From NCBI RefSeq assembly GCF_003097355.1, contig NZ_PYUI01000003.1, positions 62,001 to 126,000 on the forward strand: DNA of 64,000 bases, given 5' to 3'. This stretch comes from Arthrobacter sp. H-02-3 (GTDB taxonomy: Bacteria > Actinomycetota > Actinomycetes > Actinomycetales > Micrococcaceae). The notes beneath the pieces were generated by a model. The model saw only the letters and a list, made by a program, of their open reading frames with translations. It was not told the DNA's origin and searched no databases. Below are positions 17,154-24,207 of the stretch, piece by piece; positions within the stretch are counted from its first letter, which is position 1, and each line of letters begins with the position of its first letter. The translations under genes were made by a program, and so were the position numbers.

Positions 17154-18854
17154 CTAAAGGGGCACCGACCACTCGAGGCTCGTACCGGCGTCGGGCGTGC
17201 TGGTGATGGTGCACTCGCCGTCGAGCATCCGCGCCCGGTCCTCGAGGTTTGTCAGGCCGCCGCGTTTTTCCGGATCGGCGAATCCGGTGCCGTTGTCGTT
17301 GATCACCACCGTCACCCGGCCCTTGATGACGGCGACTGAGACGGAAATCGTGTCCGCGCCCGAGTGCCGGATCGCGTTGCTGAGGCCCTCGGAGACGACA
17401 GCCACCACGTTGTCGGCCTTGTCCGGTGTCACGGCATCCACCGGTCCGGTGATGGTCAGGCGCGGGGCAAAAGGCATGGACTTCGCCGAACTCTTCGTGA
17501 CCCGGCGGATCCGGCCGCTCAGCAGTTCGGTTTCTCCGCCGCTGCTCTTGAGGGAGTAGATGGTGTCGCGGAGGCTCCGGATGGCCTCGTCGAGTTCGCC
17601 TGTGATGTTGCGGATCCGCTCCAGCGCCAATTCTTCCTTGGTGAAGCGGGTGAGGCTCTGCACGCTCAGTCCGGCAGCGAATAGCCGCTGGATGACGAGG
17701 TCATGGAGGTCCCTGGCGATCCTGTCACGGTCGGTGAAGACCAGGAGCTCTTCGCGCAGCCGGTGCACCCTGGCCAGTTCCAGGGCCAGGGCCACGTGGG
17801 AACCGAAGACGGCTCCCATTTCAATGTCTGTCTTGGCGTAGCGGACCGAATCCTTGTTCTTTGCCAGCAGGAGAAGCCCGTGGTGGGCGCCCTGGGTGCT
17901 GAGTGCCACGGCCAGCAGCGGCCCCGTGACGGAGCCGTCGACCTCCCCGACGACGTCGGACGCGTCGTCGAAGAGCACCGGCTCGCCGCCGTCGAGAACT
18001 CCTTCCAGACGTTCGGACTCAAGGTGGAGCGACCGTCCCGAAAAGGACCGTCCGCGTTCACCGGCGACGCCGATCACCACGTAGCTCGGCGAGTCCGCCG
18101 CGGGCGCCACCAGCAATGCGAGGTCGGACGCGGACTCCTGGAGGGCGCGGGCGGCAATCGGGTCAAGGCCGCCCGAGGTGTAGTCCCGGTCGGTGCTCAA
18201 CATCAGCCCGGAGACGTCCATGCTGGCTTCCAGCCACCGCGCCCTGCGGCGCGCGTCGTCGTAAAGGCGGGCGTTCTCGATGGCGACGCCGGCGGCTGCG
18301 GCGAGGGCGACTGCCAGGGCTTCGTCCTCGTCGGTGAAATCGCCGCCGCTTTCCTTCTCCGTGAGGTAGAGGTTTCCGAAGACGACTTCGCGGACGCGGA
18401 CCGGGACGCCCAGGAAGGAATGCATGGGCGGGTGGTGTGCCGGGAAGCCGTAAGACTCCGGATGTTTTCGTAGATCGTGCAGCCGCATTGGCCGGGGATC
18501 GGAAATCAGCAGGCCGAGTACGCCGTGGCCTGTCGGCAACGGACCGATCTGCTGTGCAAGCTCTTCGTCGATGCCGACGGTGATGAAGTGGCTCAGGGCG
18601 TGGTCATCGCCGATCACTCCCAAGGCGCCGAACCGGGCATGCAGCAACCGGCACGCCGACAGCACTACGCGCTCCAGGACTGCATCCAGACTCAGGTCCT
18701 CGGCCACCGCCACAACCGCTTCCAGCAATCCGGCCATGCGTTCCTGAGACTGTTGGAGTTCCTCGGCCCTGGAACCAAAACCCTTCAGCAGCTCCTCAAG
18801 ACTGGGATTTGGCTCGGAGGCGGTATGGCCATGGCTCTTACCCGTCGAATGCAT
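17154..18854 (-). CDS. devS: DevS/DosS-type GAF histidine kinase
   Basis: Sensor kinase of 566 residues with two GAF domains (about 48-198 and 220-365), a HisKA_3 dimerisation region with His384 in RDLHDLVIQRLFAAG, and an HATPase_c domain (about 475-566, NDNGTGF). GAF-A contains HHPPMHSFLGVPVR and FGNLYLTEK: His141 and Tyr163 stand 22 residues apart, the same spacing as the heme-ligating His149 and distal Tyr171 of mycobacterial DosS. A heme-based O2/NO/CO sensor is therefore predicted. There is no membrane segment. The start ATG has only a weak GGGG upstream. Partner inferred to be the convergent devR. Confidence 0.9.
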   Translation of the reverse strand: MHSTGKSHGHTASEPNPSLEELLKGFGSRAEELQQSQERMAGLLEAVVAVAEDLSLDAVLERVVLSACRLLHARFGALGVIGDDHALSHFITVGIDEELAQQIGPLPTGHGVLGLLISDPRPMRLHDLRKHPESYGFPAHHPPMHSFLGVPVRVREVVFGNLYLTEKESGGDFTDEDEALAVALAAAAGVAIENARLYDDARRRARWLEASMDVSGLMLSTDRDYTSGGLDPIAARALQESASDLALLVAPAADSPSYVVIGVAGERGRSFSGRSLHLESERLEGVLDGGEPVLFDDASDVVGEVDGSVTGPLLAVALSTQGAHHGLLLLAKNKDSVRYAKTDIEMGAVFGSHVALALELARVHRLREELLVFTDRDRIARDLHDLVIQRLFAAGLSVQSLTRFTKEELALERIRNITGELDEAIRSLRDTIYSLKSSGGETELLSGRIRRVTKSSAKSMPFAPRLTITGPVDAVTPDKADNVVAVVSEGLSNAIRHSGADTISVSVAVIKGRVTVVINDNGTGFADPEKRGGLTNLEDRARMLDGECTITSTPDAGTSLEWSVPL

Positions 18855-18970
18855 GTTGTTGCCCCAATCGCTCCGGCGCTCGTCAACGCTGACGACGTGA
18901 TGCCAGAATACCGTGAACTGAACGGAAGGTCCCGAGTAGTGGGCATTTATTAGCGCTTTGTTCCATGGCT

Positions 18971-19014
18971 GGGACCTTTTGCCCTAGCCCCTGCTCACCC
19001 CTCCGGCGTAAGCT
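18971..19014 (+). promoter_or_regulatory. DevR-type box and -10 of the second PPOX gene
   Basis: GGGACCTTTTGCCC (18971-18984), 24 bases before TAAGCT (19009-19014), which is seven bases before the ATG at 19022. The box also lies 116 bases upstream of the divergent kinase gene and could influence it. Confidence 0.6.
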
Positions 19015-19021
19015 CGCCGGC

Positions 19022-19519
19022 ATGAGTACTGATGCGAACCCGGGCGGCCAGACGTCGAAGGACCAGCCCCACGCCGTGGAAAACCTCGATCATCACGAAT
19101 GCTGGCGACTCTTGCGCAGCGTCTCGGTGGGTAGGCTGGCGGTCTGGGTGGACGATCATCCCGACATCTTCCCGATCAATTACAAGGTCGATCACGGGAC
19201 GCTGGTGTTCCGCACCGCAGTGGGCACCAAGCTGCAGGCAGCCACGGGCGACACGCCGGTAGCGGTGGAAGCGGACGGCGTGGACGCGGACACCGGGATC
19301 GCCTGGAGCGTCGTGGCCAAAGGCCAGGCCGCGCCGGTGCAGAACCCTGAGGAAGTCATGGACACCGTGGGCCTGTTGCTGTTCCCGTGGCAGGCCGGGA
19401 AGAAGGAGCACTTCGTCCGGATCACGCCGGATACCGTCACCGGCCGTCGGTTCAAGGTGGTCCCGCCGATGACCTGGTGGACACCGCTGGACGACGCCAC
19501 CCGGTCGGGCCTGGAATAA
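19022..19519 (+). CDS. PPOX family flavin-binding protein (paralogue)
   Basis: A 165-residue split-barrel protein paralogous to the one at 15.2 kb: SVGRLAVWVDDHPDIFPINY, VFRTAVGTKL and GRRFKVVPPMTWW are shared motifs in the same order. Its role (FMN or F420 binding, oxidoreductase) cannot be assigned. ATG 19022 is chosen since a -10 hexamer sits seven bases upstream and no ribosome site exists, so the mRNA is probably leaderless. It is divergent from the DevS-like kinase gene and has a DevR-type box, so it is a likely target of that system. Confidence 0.8.
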   Translation: MSTDANPGGQTSKDQPHAVENLDHHECWRLLRSVSVGRLAVWVDDHPDIFPINYKVDHGTLVFRTAVGTKLQAATGDTPVAVEADGVDADTGIAWSVVAKGQAAPVQNPEEVMDTVGLLLFPWQAGKKEHFVRITPDTVTGRRFKVVPPMTWWTPLDDATRSGLE

Positions 19520-19556
19520 TCCTTACCCCCGGTCCCCTACCGCCCCCGTCCCCGGG

Positions 19557-19616
19557 GTTGCACTATCAGTTATGGCTGTTCTGAGGGCTCAGAGCAGCCA
19601 AAACTGATAGAGCAAC
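19557..19616. terminator. 60-bp imperfect palindrome between convergent genes
   Basis: Two 29-base arms (19557-19585, 19588-19616) match at 26 positions and flank a 2-base loop. The element is poorer in GC than its surroundings and sits between the second PPOX gene and the transglutaminase gene, so it can end transcription from both sides. It may instead be a copy of a dispersed palindrome family. Confidence 0.6.
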
Positions 19617-19625
19617 GTTGTGCGG

Positions 19626-20477
19626 CTAGGCGAGGCGGGTGATCTCCACGCTGACGTTGAGGGCCGATCCGCCGCCGCCGGACAGGATGCCCTTGAGCGG
19701 CGGGACGTCGCGGTAGTCGCGGCCCCGGGCCACGGTGACGTGAAAGTCCCCGGCAGGCTTGTGGTTGGTCGGGTCCCAGCTGCGCCATTCGCCGTCCCAC
19801 CATTCGAGCCACGCGTGGGACTGGCCGGCCACCGTCTCGCCGACGTCCGCCGTCGAACGAGGGTGAAGGTAGCCGGAAACGTAGCGGGCCGGGATCCCGC
19901 AACTGCGCAGGGAGCCGATGGCCAGGTGCGCCAGGTCCTGGCAGACGCCCTGCCGCTGGTTCCAGGCCTGCTCGGCGTTAGTGGTGACGCCGGTGGAGCC
20001 CTTCATGTACGTCATCTCGCCGCGCATCCAGGCGAAGACCCCCATGGCGGCCTCGTGCGGCGTCTTCCCCTCGACGACGCCCGGAATGATGCCAAGCACT
20101 TCGGTGCCCGGACCGGTCAGCTGGGACTGCGGAATCCAGTCGCTGTACTGGTTGAGCGTCTCCGGGGCCGCCAGGACGTCCCACCCGACGATGTCGGCCT
20201 CGGCTGCGATCTTCTCCACCCGGTGCACCTCCACGGTGGTGGTGGAGAGGACTTCGAGGTGTTCGTGGGGCATCTGCATGTCGAAGGCCGTCACGCGCGT
20301 GCCCCAGTAGTCGCGGTAGCTGCTCAGGGCCGCCTGCGAGGGCGACACCTTCATGGAGGACTCCAGGACCACCTGCTGCGGGTCCGTCAGCGGGGTCATC
20401 CGGGCTTCGTTGTAGGACAGGGTGACGCGCTTGTTGTACTTGTACGCCGTCTTGTGGACGATCCTCAGCCGGGTCAT
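19626..20477 (-). CDS. Transglutaminase-like (cysteine protease fold) protein
   Basis: A 283-residue protein with an N-terminal beta domain (1-110) and a transglutaminase-like core holding the triad Cys179 (QRQGVCQD), His221 (GQSHAWLE) and Asp235 (WDPTN). Members in this gene context are predicted peptidases or peptide ligases working with the two upstream gene products. Its ATG overlaps the stop of the alpha-E gene by four bases. The trio corresponds in order to Rv2409c-Rv2411c as I recall. Substrate unknown. Confidence 0.88.
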   Translation of the reverse strand: MTRLRIVHKTAYKYNKRVTLSYNEARMTPLTDPQQVVLESSMKVSPSQAALSSYRDYWGTRVTAFDMQMPHEHLEVLSTTTVEVHRVEKIAAEADIVGWDVLAAPETLNQYSDWIPQSQLTGPGTEVLGIIPGVVEGKTPHEAAMGVFAWMRGEMTYMKGSTGVTTNAEQAWNQRQGVCQDLAHLAIGSLRSCGIPARYVSGYLHPRSTADVGETVAGQSHAWLEWWDGEWRSWDPTNHKPAGDFHVTVARGRDYRDVPPLKGILSGGGGSALNVSVEITRLA

Positions 20478-21400
20478 GAAACTTCTCCCACCCAGGCCAG
20501 TTCGTCTGCCTGATTGAAGTACTTACGGGAAATGGCGTCCGAGGCCTGCGAAACCGCCTTTTGCACGCGCTCCATGTGCTCCGGCAGTTCCGACATCAGG
20601 TCGTCGGTGCGGTGGAACTCCAGGAAGGTGCGGGCCTGGCCGACAATGCGGCGGGCGTCGTTGATGAAGCCGACGCGCTGGGCCGAGGGGTCCAGCTTCG
20701 CGAGGCACTCGTCGGCGTCGCGAAGGGCGTAGACGATCGACCGCGGGAACAGCCGGTCCAGGAGCAGGAACTCTGCCGCGTGCTGGTCGCCGAAGGCCGC
20801 CCGGCGCGTGCGCAGGAAGGATTCGTACGCGCCCGCGCAGCGGAGCATGTTCACCCAGGACATGCCGGCCGAGAGGACATCGCGCGTGGACAGCATGCGG
20901 GCCGTCATGTCGGCGCGTTCGAGGGACCGGCCCAGGACCAGGAACAGCCAGCTCTCGTCGTGGCTGACGGTGGTGTCGGCGAGGCCGCTGACCATCGCCG
21001 TGCGCTCCAGGACCCAGTTGCAGAACCGGTAGGTGCCCACGACGTCCTTGCGGTGCTGGTTCAGCCCGTAGTAGGTCGTGTTGAGGCTTTCCCAGAGCCC
21101 GGAGGAGACGGTCTCCCGGGCACGGCGGGCGTTTTCCCGGGCCGCGCCGAGCGAGCCGGCAATCGACGTCGCACTGTGCTTGTCGTACGCCAGGGCGTTC
21201 AAGAGCTCGGGGAGGCCGAACTCGTCATTCTGCGGGCGTGCACCCATCACCGCCAGGAGCTCCTGCGCGACGCTGCGCTGTTCTTCCATGGGCAGGTGGT
21301 TGAGGCGCTCCAGGTGGACGTCGAGGATCCGGGCTGTGCCGTCGGCCCGTTCCACGTAGCGGCCGATCCAAAACAGTGACTCGGCAATACGGCTAAGCAT
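20474..21400 (-). CDS. Alpha-E domain protein (DUF403)
   Basis: All-helical protein of 308 residues starting MLSRIAESLFWIGRYVERAD, the hallmark of the alpha-E family. Conserved polar helices include RAEFLLLD-type and LNHLPMEE segments. No catalytic function is established; it always accompanies a circularly permuted ATP-grasp enzyme. It overlaps the ATP-grasp gene by eight bases and the transglutaminase gene by four, so the three are coupled in one operon. Confidence 0.88.
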   Translation of the reverse strand: MLSRIAESLFWIGRYVERADGTARILDVHLERLNHLPMEEQRSVAQELLAVMGARPQNDEFGLPELLNALAYDKHSATSIAGSLGAARENARRARETVSSGLWESLNTTYYGLNQHRKDVVGTYRFCNWVLERTAMVSGLADTTVSHDESWLFLVLGRSLERADMTARMLSTRDVLSAGMSWVNMLRCAGAYESFLRTRRAAFGDQHAAEFLLLDRLFPRSIVYALRDADECLAKLDPSAQRVGFINDARRIVGQARTFLEFHRTDDLMSELPEHMERVQKAVSQASDAISRKYFNQADELAWVGEVS

Positions 21401-22991
21401 TCGCGGTTACCTCCTGCGCGTCAGAAATCTGCTGCTGCTGTTGCTGCTCTTTCTGGCTGTCGCGCCAGTTGCTTTCCACCGGCCAGACCGAAACCCGCTC
21501 ACGGACCGTGATGGTGGGCCGCGGGATGACTTCGACCGGAACCTGCGGGGAATCCGCCAGGACCCAGGTGTCCTTGGAGCCGCCGCCCTGGCTTGAATTG
21601 ACGATCAGCGAGCCCTCCTTGAGCGCCACCCGGGTCAGGCCGCCGGGAAGCACCCAGACGTCCTCGCCGTCGTTGACCGCGAACGGGCGCAGGTCCACGT
21701 GCCGGGGGCCGAACTTGTCGCCGCTGAGCGTGGGCACCGTGGACAACTGCAGCACCGGCTGCGCGATCCACCCGCGGGGATCGGCGATGACCCGCTTGCG
21801 CAGGGCTTCGAGTTCTTCCTTGGACGCATCCGGGCCGATCACGAGGCCCTTGCCGCCGGAGCCGTCGACCGGCTTGACAACGAGCTCGTCGAGCCGGTCC
21901 AGGACGTGTTCCCGGGCTTCCTTCTCTTCGAGCCGGTAGGTGTCCACGTTGGCGATCACGGGCTCTTCGCTGAGGTAGTACCGGATCAGGTCCGGGACGT
22001 AGCTGTACACGAGCTTGTCATCGGCGACGCCGTTGCCCACCGCGTTGGCGATGGTCACGCCACCGGCGCGGGCCGCGTTGACCAGGCCCGGGCAGCCGAG
22101 CATGGAATCGGCCCGGAACTGCAGTGGATCCAGGAACTCGTCGTCGATGCGTTTATAGATGACATCCACGCGCTGCTCACCGGCGGTGGTGCGCATGTAG
22201 ACGCGGTTGCCGCGGCAGATGAGGTCGCGGCCCTCGACGAGCTCGACGCCCATGAGGCCGGCAAGGAGGGTGTGCTCGAAGTAGGCGCTGTTGAACACGC
22301 CGGGTGTCAGGACCACGACGGTGGGATCGTCGACGCCGGCGGGCGCCGTTTTGCGCAGCGCGGACAGGAGCCGGCGCGGGTATTCCTCGACCGGGCGGAT
22401 GAGCTGCTGGCCGAAGGCCTCGGGCAGGCCCTTGGCCATGGCGCGGCGGTTCTCGAGGACGTAGCTGACGCCCGAGGGCACCCGCACGTTGTCCTCCAGG
22501 ACGCGGAAGGTGCCCGCGGCGTCCCGGACGACGTCGATGCCGGAAATGTGGACGCGGACGCCGCCGGCGGGTTCGAAGCCGTGCACCTGGCGGTGGAAGT
22601 GGGCGCTCGTGGTGACGAGCTGGCGCGGGATGACGCCGTCGGACACCACGGTCATCTTGTCGTAGACGTCGTTGAGGAAGGCTTCCAGGGCCCGGACCCG
22701 CTGCGCCACACCGCGCTCCAGGACGCTCCACTCATCGGCGGGGATCACCCGGGGGACGATGTCCAGGGGGAAGGGGCGCTCCTCGCCCGCGAAGTCGAAG
22801 GTGACGCCGCGGTCCAGGAAGGTCCGTGCCATGGAATCGGCGCGGGCGCTCACATCGGCCAATGAAAGTTCACGCAGGGCCCCGGCCACCTGCCCGTAGG
22901 ACTTCCGGGCCTGCTGGCCGGGGGTAAACATCTCGTCGTAGGCGCCGGTGCGGCCGGCAGCCTCGGAGTAATCCTGGAATAGGTCAGACAT
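21393..22991 (-). CDS. Circularly permuted ATP-grasp enzyme (DUF404/407)
   Basis: A 532-residue predicted ATP-dependent carboxylate-amine ligase of the circularly permuted type 2 ATP-grasp family. Seen landmarks are VLEDNVRVPSGVSYVLENR (about 165-183), EGRDLICRGN, ELVVKPVDGSGGKG (the glycine-rich nucleotide loop, about 365-378) and DLRPFAV. The C-terminus ends with a six-Gln run and an unstructured tail. First gene of the ATP-grasp/alpha-E/transglutaminase operon, thought to build or attach a small peptide; the product is unknown. Confidence 0.88.
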   Translation of the reverse strand: MSDLFQDYSEAAGRTGAYDEMFTPGQQARKSYGQVAGALRELSLADVSARADSMARTFLDRGVTFDFAGEERPFPLDIVPRVIPADEWSVLERGVAQRVRALEAFLNDVYDKMTVVSDGVIPRQLVTTSAHFHRQVHGFEPAGGVRVHISGIDVVRDAAGTFRVLEDNVRVPSGVSYVLENRRAMAKGLPEAFGQQLIRPVEEYPRRLLSALRKTAPAGVDDPTVVVLTPGVFNSAYFEHTLLAGLMGVELVEGRDLICRGNRVYMRTTAGEQRVDVIYKRIDDEFLDPLQFRADSMLGCPGLVNAARAGGVTIANAVGNGVADDKLVYSYVPDLIRYYLSEEPVIANVDTYRLEEKEAREHVLDRLDELVVKPVDGSGGKGLVIGPDASKEELEALRKRVIADPRGWIAQPVLQLSTVPTLSGDKFGPRHVDLRPFAVNDGEDVWVLPGGLTRVALKEGSLIVNSSQGGGSKDTWVLADSPQVPVEVIPRPTITVRERVSVWPVESNWRDSQKEQQQQQQISDAQEVTANA

Positions 22992-23121
22992 GGTGACTAG
23001 CCAACCACTTTTTCGTTACGAAATCATTTCGGCGGCCCCCGCACGGTTCGGTCGGCGCACGGGCGCCTGCCCGGGCGGCCGCAGTTACTGCTTTTCCCGC
23101 CGCGTACGGCAATGTAGGGGC

Positions 23122-24132
23122 GTGCCTTCCACCACTCCCGCATCCGCGGCCGCGCCAGGCCTGATCGGTGCCGCAGCGGCCGTTGCCGCCGCCGTCGCTG
23201 TCCATCAGCTGCTCCCCGCGCTCCCGGCGATGACCCTGGCCGTGCTTCTCGGGCTCCTGGCCGCCAACCTGCCGGGTGTGGCGGGCTGGACCGCCGGGCC
23301 GGCACGTCCCGGGCTGGACTTCGCCGGTAAGCACCTCATGCGCGCCGGAATCGTGGTGCTCGGCCTGAAGGTCAGCCTCGGCGACGTGCTGGGCCTGGGC
23401 TGGGCGGCGCTGCTGCTGATTGCGGCCGTGGTGGCGGCGGCTTTCGCGGGCACTTACTGGATCAGCAGGCTCTTCCGGCTTCCTCCGCGCGTATCGCTGC
23501 TGGTGGCTACGGGGTTCGCCATCTGCGGGGCGTCCGCGATCGGGGCGATGGCCGCCGTGCGCCGGATCCGGCAGGAGGAAACGGTGCTGCCGGTGGCGCT
23601 TGTGACCCTGTGCGGGACGCTGGCGATCGGGGTGCTGCCGCTGCTCGCGCGGCCACTGGGCCTCGGGCCGGGGACCTTCGGGGCGTGGACCGGCGCCTCA
23701 GTACACGACGTGGGACAGGTGGTCGCCACCGCCCAGACCGCGGGCACCGCCGCCCTGGCAGTCGCCGTCGTCGTCAAACTCACGCGGGTGATCCTGCTGG
23801 CACCGGTGGTGGCCGCCGCGGGTTTCCACCACCGTCTGGGCTCCGAAGCCGACGGCGCCAAGCGCCCGCCGGTGATCCCGCTGTTTGTTCTCGGATTCGT
23901 GGCCCTGGCGGCCCTCCGCACCACCGGCTGGCTCTCCCCCGCCGTCCTGGACGCGGCCGCCGCTGTCCAGGACGCGCTGCTGGGCATGGCGCTGTTCGGA
24001 CTGGGCTCCGCGGTGCGGGTGGGCCAACTCCTCCACACCGGCGCCCGCGCGCTGCTGGCCGCGCTGGCGTCCTGGCTGCTGATCGCCCTGCTCGGGCTGG
24101 GCGCCGCGTTCCTGATGTTCCCGCCGGCGTGA
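23122..24132 (+). CDS. YeiH family putative sulfate exporter
   Basis: Polytopic inner-membrane protein of about 336 residues with 9-10 hydrophobic segments. The UPF0324/YeiH hallmarks are GKHLMRAGIVVLGLKVSL and CGASAIGAMAAV, plus a GASVHDVGQVV loop. The predicted role is export of sulfate or another small anion. I place the start at GTG 23122 because the open frame before it is Arg/Cys-rich, unlike a membrane protein, and overlaps the divergent ATP-grasp start; family length is about 340-350. Confidence 0.82.
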   Translation: MPSTTPASAAAPGLIGAAAAVAAAVAVHQLLPALPAMTLAVLLGLLAANLPGVAGWTAGPARPGLDFAGKHLMRAGIVVLGLKVSLGDVLGLGWAALLLIAAVVAAAFAGTYWISRLFRLPPRVSLLVATGFAICGASAIGAMAAVRRIRQEETVLPVALVTLCGTLAIGVLPLLARPLGLGPGTFGAWTGASVHDVGQVVATAQTAGTAALAVAVVVKLTRVILLAPVVAAAGFHHRLGSEADGAKRPPVIPLFVLGFVALAALRTTGWLSPAVLDAAAAVQDALLGMALFGLGSAVRVGQLLHTGARALLAALASWLLIALLGLGAAFLMFPPA

Positions 24133-24153
24133 TCCGGCACACAGGCTCCCGTG

Positions 24154-24207
24154 ATTAGATAGCGGGGTGTCGAATCAGAAATTAGATAGCGGGGTGTCGA
24201 ATCAGAA
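24154..24207 (+). repeat. 27-bp perfect tandem duplication over the pepN start
   Basis: Two head-to-tail copies (24154-24180, 24181-24207) of a 27-bp unit that contains a TAGATA hexamer and the GTG start with the first codons. The unit is 9 codons long, so both GTG codons (24167 and 24194) are in frame. Confidence 0.95.
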
